DNA of 64,000 bases from Cellvibrio japonicus Ueda107 (GCF_000019225.1 NC_010995.1:4100501-4164500); one strand, 5' to 3'. Positions 43,824-55,132 are shown, counted from the first letter of the stretch. Translations and numbers: made by a program. Notes: a model not told the origin generated them from the sequence alone.

Positions 43824-44717
43824 TCAGTCCATTTCTGGTTGCCATCCCAGTAATGTTTGCGTTTGCCCTATGTCAACCTCCAGATTACTGATTAACTTAT
43901 CAAGCTTCGTGCCAATAACCGGTACATGACGTAGTAACCTGAGCAAGCTGGTAGGGAACGCTACCAGACGGGGGCTGAATTTTGCCTGACTGGAAATCAA
44001 CCAGATAATCTCTGCTGTGCTGCGTGGCCGGGCATCACTCACCAACAGGGTTTGCCCGGCTGCGGCCGGATGATCCAGGCAACACCGAATAAGGCTGCAG
44101 AGGTTTCCCAGTGAAACCAAATCCCTGCGATTACGTAATGACTTGAAGGGCAAGGGAATTTTCAAATCAATCAGCCGAACCAGGGTCGCCAGGTTACCCT
44201 TGGGAGCCCCACCCCATATCAGCGGTGGGCGAACAATCACCAATTCGGTACCCGTCTTATCAAACAAGGCCGTTAATGCCTGCTCAGCTTGCCATTTTGA
44301 TCGCCCATAGGCATCGCCGGGTTTAGGGGGGTCACTACTACGAAATGGCAGTCCAGTGGTGACCTCGCCATTTACCTTGATACTGCTGAGGAAAATAAAA
44401 CGCCTGGCACCCGCACGCAGGGCTGCATGGGCAATCGCCAAGGTAGTATCAACATTAATGCGGCGATATTCCTCATCAATACGTTTGCTGGCAGAGCCGG
44501 GTTGATGTGCACGAGCGGCCAGGTGGATAACGACTTCCTGCCCTACAAATGCCTGCTCGGGCAGTGATACCAGATAATCCGGAACAGGGATATTAACGGT
44601 CCCCTGCAAACCATAAGGTTGCCGGGTCAATGTCACCAGGTGATATCCAGAAGCTACCAGATATGGACATAGTGCCTGCCCCAGATAACCATTGGCGCCA
44701 GTAACCAACACATTCAT
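43824..44717 (-). CDS. NAD-dependent epimerase/reductase (WbpV-like)
   Basis: A 297-residue SDR enzyme: GANGYLGQALCPYL at the N-terminus, VVIHLAARAHQ, the SSIKVNGE serine region and YGRSKWQAEQAL with the catalytic Tyr/Lys. It resembles WbpV-type 4-keto reductases that make UDP-QuiNAc or UDP-FucNAc. The ATG at 44717 is chosen because GGAGAG lies 6 bp upstream and it overlaps the stop of the WbpL-like gene (ATGA); the open frame runs further upstream without a site. Confidence 0.8.
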   Translation of the reverse strand: MNVLVTGANGYLGQALCPYLVASGYHLVTLTRQPYGLQGTVNIPVPDYLVSLPEQAFVGQEVVIHLAARAHQPGSASKRIDEEYRRINVDTTLAIAHAALRAGARRFIFLSSIKVNGEVTTGLPFRSSDPPKPGDAYGRSKWQAEQALTALFDKTGTELVIVRPPLIWGGAPKGNLATLVRLIDLKIPLPFKSLRNRRDLVSLGNLCSLIRCCLDHPAAAGQTLLVSDARPRSTAEIIWLISSQAKFSPRLVAFPTSLLRLLRHVPVIGTKLDKLISNLEVDIGQTQTLLGWQPEMD

Positions 44718-45751
44718 AACGGCCTCTCCGGCGCCGGCCACTGCTGATGCCTGCCAGCACCTGACCGCCAAAACACCAGAGCTAACGGACAGTAGCCCAG
44801 CAGCAATCCCATAAACCCATCCAGGTGCCCCAGTACCACCAAGCCTGCAACCGGCAATAAGTAACCTAACGTCAACAGGTTATATCCCAAGGTGACTTTG
44901 GTATGTGATTGCCAGCGACGGGACAGGTGTTGATAGGCATGTTCCCGATGCGCCTGATAGAGTTTTTGCCGACGCCATGCCCTGAGCAAGAGCGTGAGAC
45001 TGGCATCAACGATAAAAGCACCGGAAAGGATCAATACGGCCCAGTAAAACACTGGATTCCACTGTCCCGCTTGCAGGAAGATGACACCTAATACAAGGCC
45101 AATAAAGCAACTCCCTATGTCCCCCATAAAAATACGGGCCCTGGGGAAATTCCAGAGCAAAAAACCGGCACTGGCTCCTGCGAGCAAGAAGGGAGGCACC
45201 ATAAGTTCGACCGGAGCCCCGATTAACCAGAGCAGTACCAGTATCCCCAGGGAGATACTGATCGCAGTCAAAGAGGCGATTCCATTGATGCCATCCATGA
45301 AGTTATAGAGATTGATAATCCAAACCAGCACCAGTAATGCCCACAGCGATAATAAGGGGGGCGACTCCAGGGTAACGCCAAATACCCCCAACGCGGTCAT
45401 GCCACCGGTTAAATAAAGCGCCAGTGTGGCTGACAGTATTTGTACCAGCAGGCGCCATCCCGCCTTTACATGCCCCAGGTCATCCAGATAGCTAACACCT
45501 GCCAGCAGTAATCCCGGCAACAAGAATGCACTGTATTGGATCACTCCCAGAGGGGTGATCGATATAGCCACTCCCATGCCCAGCAATAAACTCACCACAA
45601 TCGCAATACCACCACCGCGGGGGGTTGGTACTTGATGGGAGCTGCGATCATTGGGGATATCCATCAGTGACTTGCGCAGGGCATAGCCTCGATAACATCC
45701 TGTCAGCATAAAGCTGAGCAGGAAAACACTGACCCAAAGCCCGAATAACAT
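44714..45751 (-). CDS. Undecaprenyl-phosphate HexNAc-1-phosphate transferase (WecA/WbpL family)
   Basis: A 345-residue membrane protein with about ten helices and the family motifs: LMDIPNDRSSHQVPTPRGGG near the start, YLDDLGH, NLYNFMDGINGIAS and ARIFMGDIGSCFIGL, holding the conserved Asp residues. It transfers a HexNAc-1-phosphate to undecaprenyl phosphate and so starts the chain. It is the first gene of the minus-strand arm. This gives the cluster its own initiating enzyme, different from the PgeT-type enzyme at 3775. Confidence 0.9.
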   Translation of the reverse strand: MLFGLWVSVFLLSFMLTGCYRGYALRKSLMDIPNDRSSHQVPTPRGGGIAIVVSLLLGMGVAISITPLGVIQYSAFLLPGLLLAGVSYLDDLGHVKAGWRLLVQILSATLALYLTGGMTALGVFGVTLESPPLLSLWALLVLVWIINLYNFMDGINGIASLTAISISLGILVLLWLIGAPVELMVPPFLLAGASAGFLLWNFPRARIFMGDIGSCFIGLVLGVIFLQAGQWNPVFYWAVLILSGAFIVDASLTLLLRAWRRQKLYQAHREHAYQHLSRRWQSHTKVTLGYNLLTLGYLLPVAGLVVLGHLDGFMGLLLGYCPLALVFWRSGAGRHQQWPAPERPL

Positions 45752-45922
45752 AGAATTAACCCAACAAAAATCAGGATGGAGTCTCCAAAAACCTGATAAA
45801 AACCTGCTTTCTTACCCATAACAGCTATCATTCATGGATAGTTTATCAGCGTCGTAAAATCCTCTAAATACAACAAGCAACGATGCCTTTCTGCAGCGAC
45901 ACTCAGGAGCAACTCCTTTTCC

Positions 45923-47233
45923 ATGAACGCCCGGCGATTCAACTCGGTATTATTATTGGCCATGGTTTTTACGCTGGTGGCGATTTTTGCACAGGAGTTC
46001 TTGCCAACCAAGCGATTACTACTCACCCCATCACCCCAGGGTATTTATTACCTGTATTCAACCGAACTGGCAGACGGCTCCCCGGCCGGCAGCTGGATCA
46101 GTGAACATGAGCGCAAGATGCGCTGCGTCTTTCCCGGGAATATAACCAATGTCCATTACTCCTGTAGCCTGAACCAATTGTTTGCAACCGGCCCAACCAG
46201 GGGCATTGACCTATCCGGCTATACCCATATGCGTATTCATGTGGCACATAATGGCAAGACACCCAGGCGAATCAGGGTTTCCCTGCGCAATTTTGCTCCA
46301 GCCTATTCCCGCGAAACAGATACGAACAGTTCCAAATATCACGCTGTCATTCTGCGCAGCGAAGAAATCAATCGGATGACCAGTATCCCAATACACGATT
46401 TCACCGTATCTGACTGGTGGATTGATCAATACCAGATCCCCCGTAGCCAGGCGCAGTTGGAATTAAGCAATGTCATGAATCTGGGGTTGGACTTCTTTGA
46501 TAGTCTTACCCCCGGTGACGATGAGCTGGAATTACGCCATCTGGAATTCACAGGTGAATGGATCTCCAAAGAAACCTGGTATTTGCTCATATTGGGTTGC
46601 TGGATGGCCGGAATCACACTCTATGCTACCAGCCGATTAATCCAACTAAACCGCCAGACTAAACACGACACCCAGGTTATTAATTCCCTCCATCTCGATA
46701 AACAAAAACTGCAACTGGAAACCGATAAGTTTCGCCGTCTTTCGACAGTAGACCCGCTAACCCAGGCCTATAACCGATTTGGTATTGACCAGATCGTCAC
46801 AACCTTAATGAACCATTCAGAGCTGCAAACAACAGAAGCGGCTGATTTTGCCTTGATGGTTATGGATATCGATCACTTTAAGCAGATTAATGATAATTAT
46901 GGCCATGACCTTGGCGATAAAATCCTGCAGCGCATAGCGCACATTATCCAGGAAAACCTGCACGCGGAGGACTTTCTGGGGCGCTGGGGTGGAGAGGAGT
47001 TTATTGTGATCCAACCCAACACATCAAAGGAATTTGCCATGGCGCTGGCCGATAAAATTCGCCAGGTCATCGCAACCACCTATTTTGAATCCGGGAATAC
47101 TGTGCGGGTAACCCTGAGTGTCGGTGTCGGAGAAAGGCTCATCGGAGAGGATTTTGCAGCTACCTTTAAACGTGTTGATGAAGCGCTTTATCGGGCCAAG
47201 GCGGAGGGTCGCAATCGCTGCATCATGGTATAA
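45923..47233 (+). CDS. Membrane diguanylate cyclase with CBM11/CIA30-like sensor domain
   Basis: A 436-residue protein. A membrane helix at about 8-27 is followed by an extracytoplasmic beta-rich domain (about 40-210) with GIDLSGYTHMRIHVAH, RIRVSLRNFAP and FTVSDWW, a pattern like CBM11/CIA30 galactose-binding folds. A second membrane helix (about 218-237), a short coiled coil and a GGDEF domain follow, with the active site GGEEF at 356-360. The inhibitory site R-x-x-D is changed (H-A-E-D). It should make cyclic-di-GMP in response to a periplasmic ligand, perhaps a sugar. It diverges from the WbpL-like gene. Confidence 0.85.
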   Translation: MNARRFNSVLLLAMVFTLVAIFAQEFLPTKRLLLTPSPQGIYYLYSTELADGSPAGSWISEHERKMRCVFPGNITNVHYSCSLNQLFATGPTRGIDLSGYTHMRIHVAHNGKTPRRIRVSLRNFAPAYSRETDTNSSKYHAVILRSEEINRMTSIPIHDFTVSDWWIDQYQIPRSQAQLELSNVMNLGLDFFDSLTPGDDELELRHLEFTGEWISKETWYLLILGCWMAGITLYATSRLIQLNRQTKHDTQVINSLHLDKQKLQLETDKFRRLSTVDPLTQAYNRFGIDQIVTTLMNHSELQTTEAADFALMVMDIDHFKQINDNYGHDLGDKILQRIAHIIQENLHAEDFLGRWGGEEFIVIQPNTSKEFAMALADKIRQVIATTYFESGNTVRVTLSVGVGERLIGEDFAATFKRVDEALYRAKAEGRNRCIMV

Positions 47234-47263
47234 CCGGCATCAATTTTTCCGCGCGCAGGAAAA

Positions 47264-47291
47264 ACAAAACCCCGCATAAGCGGGGTTTTGT
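47264..47291. terminator. Bidirectional rho-independent terminator
   Basis: ACAAAACCCCGC pairs perfectly with GCGGGGTTTTGT around an ATAA loop, between the convergent cyclase and fadE genes, with A/T tracts on both sides. Confidence 0.9.
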
Positions 47292-47321
47292 TTCATTCTA
47301 TTTAAGACGCTCAAGGAACAG

Positions 47322-49736
47322 TCAAAGCTTATCGAAGGCATCTGTCTGCAAACAATCAAACCGACGCGCATCATAGTCAACAACCCTTGCCACATCCTGG
47401 GGCTGGATAATGTTTTTAGCCGCCGCATCTTCCGCTTGCTCCTGAAGGGTAGCACCCTGCAACTTGCCGGTATTTCTCGCCTTGAGGAAGGCATGCCACA
47501 CCGGGCCAAGGGACAACAGCGTTTGATAGGTGCTTTCCACACGACCAGCCGCATCCAGCGGATCGTGACTGATATAGAGGTAGTGACTGAGCATTTGCCG
47601 TACCGGGTTTTCCTCCATGATCAGATCACCCAACTCGCGGATCAAATCGTCATGCGGTTTACGCACAACATAACCACAGGGCATGGCTAAAAACTTGATC
47701 GTCCTGGCGAGCCAACGCACCGGGAAATTGTTGGCAAAATCCTTAAGTGCTTCCTGGGCGAGATAAATAGCGCGATTCACGGCGTATTCCGCATGGGCAT
47801 CCTCGGCACGGGTACGCGGGTGCGCGGAATGGAACTTGAGGATGGCACAAGCGATAAATAACTGGCTGTGCACATCACCCAGGCGCGCCGAGAGCAGCTC
47901 GCGGCGCTTGAGATTACCGCCCAGAACCGCCAGGGCGATATCCGACATGCTCGCCAGGGCGGCACTCAGTTGGTTAATCCGCTGGTACCAGCGACGGCTG
48001 AAGTCGTCGGCATTAGCCGGCACACTACTGAAGCGACCGCCGAGAAAGCCGAGTAATTTGGTACGCAGCATGTTATTGGCAACATGGCCGAGATGGGAGA
48101 TAAACAATCGGTCAAACTTTTTCAACGCTGCTCCTGCATCACTCATCTCCATTGCCTGCATTTCCTCGAACAGGAAGGGGTGGCAACGCATGGCGCCCTG
48201 GCCAAAGATCATCAGGGAGCGGGTGAGGATGTTGGCGCCTTCCACGGTGATGGCGACAGGAACGGAAATGTAAGAGGCAATCAGGAAGTTGCGCGGCCCG
48301 TTCTGGATAGCGCGGCCGCCAACAATGTCCATCGAATGCTCAACAGACTGACGCATCATTTCCGTGGCATGGTACTTGGCCATCGCGGTCATCACCGATG
48401 GTGCACCGGTTTCCAGCCCCTTGGTCACAAACTGGCGCATGGCTTCCAGGGTATAACCCGAGGCAGCAATCTCGGCCGTCGCTTCCTGCACACCTTCAAA
48501 CTTGCCCACTTCGGTGTTGAACTGGCGGCGAATACGGGCGTAAGCCCCCACCAAACGGTAATTCATTTCACCCGATGCCGTAGACAGGGCAGGCAGGGAT
48601 ACACCGCGCCCTGCCCCCAAACACTCAATCAGCATACGCCAGCCCTTACCGGCCATGGCGGCGCCGCCGATAATCCAATCGATGGGAATAAATACATCAT
48701 TGCCAAAAATAGGCCCGTTCATAAACGGCGAGCCGGGATTGTGGCGCTTGCCGATATCCACACCGGGATGGTTGGCGGGAATCAATGCACAGGTAATGCC
48801 GTACTCCTTCTTATTGGGATCACCCAACAATCCTTCAGGATCGTGCAACTTGAACGCCAGGCCGACCACGGTGGCTACCGGCGCCAGGGTAATCCAGCGT
48901 TTGTTGAAGGTCAGTTTCAGGCCAATCACTTCCTGCCCCTCATGCTCTCCCTTGCAGACAATACCCACATCGGGAATGGAGCCGGCGTCGGAACCGGCCT
49001 CGGGGCCGGTAAGGCCAAAACAGGGGATTTCGGTACCGTTCGCCAGGCCGGGCAACCAGCGCTGGCGCTGCTCTTCCGTACCGTACTTAACCAGGAGTTC
49101 ACCTGGCCCGAGGGAGTTGGGCACCATCGCAGTCACGGCTGCCGTGCCGGAGCGGCTGGCGATCTTGCTCATAATACGGCTTTGCGCATAGGGACTAAAA
49201 TCGCGGCCACCGTATTCCTTGGGGATAATCAGGCCAAAGAATTTTTTCTCCTTAAGGTACTGCCAGGCTTCAGGCGGCAGGTCTTTGCGATTGTTGTGGA
49301 TATCCCACTCATCAAGCATGGAGCAGAGCTCACTCACTTCATTATCGAGGAACGATTGTTCATCTGCCGTTAGTTGAGGCAGGCTAATTTGGGCGAACTC
49401 ATTCCAATCGGGCTTGCCACTAAACAGTTGCTTTTCCCACCAGGTAGTTCCCGCCTCCAGGGCATCGCGCTCAGTAGCACTGATCGGCGGCATGGTTTTC
49501 TTGAGGATGCTGAAAACCGGTTTGGAAAGAACCACACGGCGGATCGGGCCGATATTCAGCACCAGCAGGATTGCCACCAGGGGCACCACCAACCAGGCAG
49601 AATAGAGTGCCGGCGCCACGACGCCCAGCAACAGCCAGGCAACAATCACAATGGAGGAAGCTGCAATCAGCGCGACCTGGCGATACACCAGCACGCCGAC
49701 CAGCACCAGGATGGCAAGCAACGACAGCAACAGCAT
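47322..49736 (-). CDS. fadE: Acyl-CoA dehydrogenase FadE
   Basis: An 804-residue FadE-type acyl-CoA dehydrogenase for the first step of fatty acid beta-oxidation. Hydrophobic N-terminal helices (about 1-75) are followed by the dehydrogenase core: FFGLIIPKEYGGRDFSPYAQ, MVPNSLGPGELLVKYGTEEQ, CFGLTGPEAGSDAGS (FAD/substrate site), and the C-terminal domain typical of the long gammaproteobacterial enzyme. The ATG at 49736 is chosen for AGAGGAT just upstream and because FadE proteins begin at this MLLLS. It appears unrelated to the polysaccharide genes. The 267 bp upstream hold no gene. Confidence 0.95.
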   Translation of the reverse strand: MLLLSLLAILVLVGVLVYRQVALIAASSIVIVAWLLLGVVAPALYSAWLVVPLVAILLVLNIGPIRRVVLSKPVFSILKKTMPPISATERDALEAGTTWWEKQLFSGKPDWNEFAQISLPQLTADEQSFLDNEVSELCSMLDEWDIHNNRKDLPPEAWQYLKEKKFFGLIIPKEYGGRDFSPYAQSRIMSKIASRSGTAAVTAMVPNSLGPGELLVKYGTEEQRQRWLPGLANGTEIPCFGLTGPEAGSDAGSIPDVGIVCKGEHEGQEVIGLKLTFNKRWITLAPVATVVGLAFKLHDPEGLLGDPNKKEYGITCALIPANHPGVDIGKRHNPGSPFMNGPIFGNDVFIPIDWIIGGAAMAGKGWRMLIECLGAGRGVSLPALSTASGEMNYRLVGAYARIRRQFNTEVGKFEGVQEATAEIAASGYTLEAMRQFVTKGLETGAPSVMTAMAKYHATEMMRQSVEHSMDIVGGRAIQNGPRNFLIASYISVPVAITVEGANILTRSLMIFGQGAMRCHPFLFEEMQAMEMSDAGAALKKFDRLFISHLGHVANNMLRTKLLGFLGGRFSSVPANADDFSRRWYQRINQLSAALASMSDIALAVLGGNLKRRELLSARLGDVHSQLFIACAILKFHSAHPRTRAEDAHAEYAVNRAIYLAQEALKDFANNFPVRWLARTIKFLAMPCGYVVRKPHDDLIRELGDLIMEENPVRQMLSHYLYISHDPLDAAGRVESTYQTLLSLGPVWHAFLKARNTGKLQGATLQEQAEDAAAKNIIQPQDVARVVDYDARRFDCLQTDAFDKL

Positions 49737-50003
49737 AGGTTTATCCTCTAAAAATATTTGCCCGGACGGACACAACAGCCGAGGCATTTGGCCTTCTTTG
49801 ACCCTGTTGCAACGTCCGGGTTTCCGGTGTAACTCGCCAGGCTTTCACCTGAGCCTATTAACCATAGTCGATGAATGCCGGATTGGCGGCCCAAGCCCAG
49901 GCAAAATCATACGGGCGCCTGCGCAATATACGCAGCTTTTATCCGAGGGGGATGAACTGCATCAAGGAACCGCGAATTTCCCCTATCTGCACGACCTGAC
50001 AGC

Positions 50004-51319
<1,316 letters not shown>

Positions 51320-51323
<4 letters not shown>

Positions 51324-52054
51324 GGCGCCACCTCCGCCAATCCTGGTTGTACCGGCGCTGGATTGAACTCACTTATATCCAACTGCCGATCAAAATATCC
51401 CGCCAGACTGCGATCGTGACTGACAAAGACCAGGCTCGCGCCTGTCGCGCTGCACTGGTCGAGCAGCAGGCGCATAAAGCTATCGCGGCTGTCCGAGTCC
51501 AGCGCTGAACTGGGCTCGTCCGCGAGGATCAAACGCGGCTCTCCCAAAAGTGCGCGCGCCACGGCAACCCGCTGCTGTTGCCCCACACTCAATTGGGTGG
51601 CGGGCCGATGCTGCATCTGGCCTATGCCCAAGGCAGCCAATAAGGGTTGCAGGCGCGCCTCGGCAGCAGCGCGTTGCGTCCGTGGCAAAAAGTGGAGGCG
51701 CAAACGCAGGTTATCCAACGCGCTTAAGTAAGGCAGCAGGTTGAACTGCTGGAAAATGATCCCCAGCTCACGCGCGCGGAACTGATCGCGCGCGCTGGCA
51801 GACAAAGCGGTCAAAGGTTGTCCAAACACCTGTAATTCGCCCTGCTGCGCTACAGCAACACCAGCGAGCAGGTTGAGCAGGCTGGATTTACCGGAGCCCG
51901 ATGGCCCATAGACAAATAGCCGCTCACCCGCCGCCAGGGTAAATGCCGGGATACTCAGCAGTGGCCCGGCACCGGGCTGCCAATGAAACTGCAGGTTGCG
52001 GATAAAAATGGCTGGTGTGTCATGCAACAGGGTTTTAGACTCGCAGGCCGTCAC
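51320..52054 (-). CDS. ABC transporter ATPase (LolD/MacB type)
   Basis: An ABC ATPase of about 244 residues with Walker A GPSGSGKSSLL, the Q-loop IFQQFNLLPYLSALDNL, signature LSVGQQQRVAVARAL, Walker B LILADEPSSALD and VSHD. It partners the overlapping permease gene. The GTG at 52054 has GGGGAG six bases upstream and is preferred; an ATG at 52102 extends the frame by 16 residues but leaves only 27 bp to the divergent DUF3299 gene. Confidence 0.85.
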
Positions 52055-52129
52055 ACGTGGCTCCCCGATTAAGTAGTAGGGCCGATTAGCCCGGTTGATC
52101 ATTCATGTTTTCCACAAGGTTGTATCGCC

Positions 52130-52801
52130 ATGCGCTCAGGCATTCTCAAGCTCGGCCTCCTGTTACTGCTCGCCTTCGGATGGACGCCTGGGCAAGCCAT
52201 GTTTTTATTCAAAACCATCGATTGGGTGGATTTGATCCCCGAAGAAGACCTGCGTTTGCTCGAATCTATCCCCGAGGTAGATCACGAATCCCTGAGCGAT
52301 GATGCCTTTGCGGAGGACAGCATCGGTGCATCTCCCGGTTTACGCCCCAGCGAAAAGCTCACCGAGCAACTGAGCCAACAGATGGCCAGCGCCATTGAAG
52401 AAGCCGCCAGCGGCCAGCCGGGCAAGGGCGGCGAGCGCACCTGGAAAGATGCCCTGGTTTCCACCAGTGTGCGCGCCGAGTTTGATAACCGCCCGGTGCG
52501 CCTACCCGGTTATGTGGTACCGCTCAGCTACAACGACAAACAACACGTAACCGAATTTTTCCTGGTCCCCTACTTCGGCGCTTGCATCCATGTACCACCG
52601 CCCCCGCCAAACCAGATCATTTACGTGAGCTACCCCAAGGGCTTTACCCTGCCCGATCTCTACACCCCGTTCTGGGTGCAAGGTACCATGAAGATCGCGA
52701 CCAAGGAGCACGAGCTGGGCGTCTCGTCCTACAGCATGATCAATGTGGCACTCACCGAATATACCGAGGAAAACGCCGAGGAATCCCCCAGTAGCGATTG
52801 A
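52130..52801 (+). CDS. DUF3299 secreted protein of zinc-linked ABC locus
   Basis: A 223-residue protein with a signal peptide (cleavage near GQA, residue 22-24). The DUF3299 core is seen at about 120-200: RLPGYVVPLSYNDKQHVTEF, FLVPYFGACIHVPPPPPNQ with a conserved C-x-H, and WVQGTMKI. It is divergent from the ABC ATPase gene and convergent with the COG0523 gene. In Pseudomonas a DUF3299 gene travels with the zinc-responsive ABC pair, which suggests a periplasmic metal-binding or chaperone role; this is inferred from context. Confidence 0.8.
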   Translation: MRSGILKLGLLLLLAFGWTPGQAMFLFKTIDWVDLIPEEDLRLLESIPEVDHESLSDDAFAEDSIGASPGLRPSEKLTEQLSQQMASAIEEAASGQPGKGGERTWKDALVSTSVRAEFDNRPVRLPGYVVPLSYNDKQHVTEFFLVPYFGACIHVPPPPPNQIIYVSYPKGFTLPDLYTPFWVQGTMKIATKEHELGVSSYSMINVALTEYTEENAEESPSSD

Positions 52802-52810
52802 CCCCACGCC

Positions 52811-53836
52811 TTACACAAGGCGAAACGCTAGCAGTTCTGCCTCCAGCGGCTGGGCGTCTATGGGGGACTCGCTGATCATTTCCAGGCGGCTATCCCCCAG
52901 GTCCTGCGCCGCCACCTCGGCTAAGGGTTTAACACTCAGGACGCCCTGCTCGGCATTGAACATATAGATCCCCTCACTGGTGTTCATCACGGCCTTGGCG
53001 CGCACAGCCGGTAAACCGCTCATCCATCCGAACAGGCCATTAAAATCAAAGCAAATATCCGGACGGAACATCCAGCCACAGGCATGGAAACCACCGCCCT
53101 GGTTTTCGCGGCGCACAAAATCCTCACCCTCCGGTAATTGAATTGCTGTGTTGTAAAGCTCGCGCTGTGGACTCAGGCGATTGGCAGCCGCTTTTTGCCC
53201 GGCGTGGTGTTGGGGGTGTTGCAGGCGATGTTGCTGGCGCGGGTAGTCCAGCCAGGCCAATTCCAGCTGCCCCTGGCTAACAGCAAAAGCCGCTGCTTTG
53301 GGCGGCTGGAAACTGGTCGCCAGGCCATCAAAATTGGCGCGATCATCCGGCGCGCACAGGTCGGTTTTATTGGCGACCAACACATCCGCAACTGCAATCT
53401 GGTCATTGAAACTGGCATTGCCGGTATAGCGGCTATCGCTCAATTTGCGTGGATCAACCAAGGTCAGGGTGGCGCGCAGGTCGAGCAGGGTATCGTAGTA
53501 TTCACCGGTCAGGGTGTTGATGATTTCTTCCGGGTGCCCCAGCCCTGTAGGCTCCACAATAATGCGATCCGGCTTGGTGCGCGCAATGAGCATATTGAGC
53601 GCCATTTTCATCGGCAGGCCCGCCACACAGCAAATACAACCACCCGGCACTTCACGCACATGGGCGTTAGTACCCTGCAAGAGCGCGCCATCAATACCTA
53701 TCTCGCCAAACTCATTGACCAATACCGACCAAACTTCGTGGGTCGGTTTGATATTCAGCAAATGGGTAATGGCGGTGGTTTTACCCACCCCGAGAAAACC
53801 GGTAATGATATTGGTTGGGATCAGGCGGCTGGACAT
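52811..53836 (-). CDS. COG0523 (CobW-family) GTPase, putative zinc chaperone
   Basis: A 341-residue G3E GTPase: Walker A GFLGVGKT (13-20), the metal motif GGCICC with Cys67, Cys69 and Cys70, VEPTGLGHPEE, NKTD for guanine binding, and a His-rich loop (about residues 205-222: QQHRLQHPQHH). A CobW_C domain ends the protein. The ATG at 53836 is preferred over 53854 for its spacing to GAGGG. COG0523 proteins deliver zinc or replace it under shortage. It lies 78 bp downstream of a second COG0523 gene in the same direction. Confidence 0.85.
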   Translation of the reverse strand: MSSRLIPTNIITGFLGVGKTTAITHLLNIKPTHEVWSVLVNEFGEIGIDGALLQGTNAHVREVPGGCICCVAGLPMKMALNMLIARTKPDRIIVEPTGLGHPEEIINTLTGEYYDTLLDLRATLTLVDPRKLSDSRYTGNASFNDQIAVADVLVANKTDLCAPDDRANFDGLATSFQPPKAAAFAVSQGQLELAWLDYPRQQHRLQHPQHHAGQKAAANRLSPQRELYNTAIQLPEGEDFVRRENQGGGFHACGWMFRPDICFDFNGLFGWMSGLPAVRAKAVMNTSEGIYMFNAEQGVLSVKPLAEVAAQDLGDSRLEMISESPIDAQPLEAELLAFRLV

Positions 53837-53914
53837 GGAACCCTCATCGCACAAAAAGACGCCGGCATTCTACACAGCCCCTGACCACCCGCCTATTCAT
53901 CGACAACTATCGGC

Positions 53915-55132
53915 TTATTCATCAGCAAACCATTGAGGGAAGGGATCCGGCAGGGTTTTCCAATAATCCTGCCCCAGCATCAACTCATCATCATCCAGTA
54001 AGCAGGCATCCAGCTGGCCTGTGATCATCGCCTGATCCAGCCCCTGGCCGATAAAGACCAATTCCTGGCGCATATCGCCGAAGGGTTCCTGCCACTTCGC
54101 CATGATGTACTCAAGCTGCTCCTCATCTTCCGGCCACTGCTCGCGCGGTACCGCTCGCCAAAACATACCCGCTGCCCCCTGTTGGGCGACACCGCCAGCC
54201 TGGCTCCATTGGCCCGCCCATTGGGGGCGTGACGCCAGCCAGAAAAACCCTTTGGAGCGCAGTAGCCGACCTGAAGTACCCCGTACTGATTGGTCAAAAG
54301 CACCACTGAAGAAATCGTGCAACTTTTGCGGATGGAAAGGACGGCGCGCCCGATATACAAAGCTGCCAATACCGTACTCCTCCGTCTCGGGAATATGCTC
54401 CCCGCGCAACTCCTTGAGCCAGCCAGGTGCCTGGCGGGCGCGCTCAATAGCAAACTTGCCGGTATTGAGTAATTTCTCCAGGGGAACCCGGCCGCGCACC
54501 ATGGGCACAATCTCAGCTACCGGATTGAGCTTGTGCAGGATGGTTATCAGCTCATTTACCTGCACATCACTGAGTAAATCGGTTTTGCTAATTAACAGCA
54601 CATCGCAAAACTCCACCTGCTCCACAAGTAAATCCGCCACTGTGCGCTCATCCTCCTCCCCCAGGCTTTCACCGGTATCCTGCAGTGGAAAAGCACTCAG
54701 ATAGTCGTTAAGGAAGTTCACGCCATCCACCACAGTCACCATAGTGTCAAGTCGCGCCAGTTGTGCCAGGCTCTCCCCCTGTTCATCCTCGAAAGTGAAG
54801 GTCTCTGCGATAGGCAAGGGCTCGGAAATACCGGTGGATTCAATCACCAGGTAATCAAACCGTCCTTCGCGTGCCAAGCGGCTTACTTCAATTAATAAAT
54901 CCTCGCGCAGGGTGCAGCAGATACAGCCGTTGCTCATCTCCACCAGTTTTTCTTCAGCGCGATTGAGGGTGACCTGGTTATTCACCAGGGCGGCATCAAT
55001 ATTCACCTCACTCATATCATTCACAATCACCGCCACCCGGCGCTTATCGCGGTTGTTGAGGATGTGATTTAACAGGGTCGTTTTACCAGCCCCCAGAAAG
55101 CCGGATAAAACGGTGACGGGTAGCAATTTCAT
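53915..55132 (-). CDS. zigA: COG0523 GTPase, ZigA-like zinc chaperone
   Basis: A 405-residue G3E GTPase: Walker A GFLGAGKT (11-18), the C-x-C-C motif NGCICC with Cys70, Cys72 and Cys73, VIESTGISEP, SKTD, and a long CobW_C domain with FVYRARRPFHPQKLHDF and a D/E-rich C-terminus. Length and motifs match the ZigA/YciC type, which supports growth under zinc limitation. A Zur box lies 28 bp upstream of the start, so zinc-dependent repression is likely. It is the first gene of a two-gene minus-strand unit. Confidence 0.88.
   Translation of the reverse strand: MKLLPVTVLSGFLGAGKTTLLNHILNNRDKRRVAVIVNDMSEVNIDAALVNNQVTLNRAEEKLVEMSNGCICCTLREDLLIEVSRLAREGRFDYLVIESTGISEPLPIAETFTFEDEQGESLAQLARLDTMVTVVDGVNFLNDYLSAFPLQDTGESLGEEDERTVADLLVEQVEFCDVLLISKTDLLSDVQVNELITILHKLNPVAEIVPMVRGRVPLEKLLNTGKFAIERARQAPGWLKELRGEHIPETEEYGIGSFVYRARRPFHPQKLHDFFSGAFDQSVRGTSGRLLRSKGFFWLASRPQWAGQWSQAGGVAQQGAAGMFWRAVPREQWPEDEEQLEYIMAKWQEPFGDMRQELVFIGQGLDQAMITGQLDACLLDDDELMLGQDYWKTLPDPFPQWFADE

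Noticed and set aside
48084..49373. Long plus-strand open frame (429 residues) opposite fadE
   Set aside because: It is antisense to clear FadE coding sequence, has no domain pattern and is rich in His/Gly/Gln as expected of a shadow frame.
53138..53884. Plus-strand open frame opposite the COG0523 gene
   Set aside because: Antisense to a well-supported GTPase gene, with no recognisable motifs.
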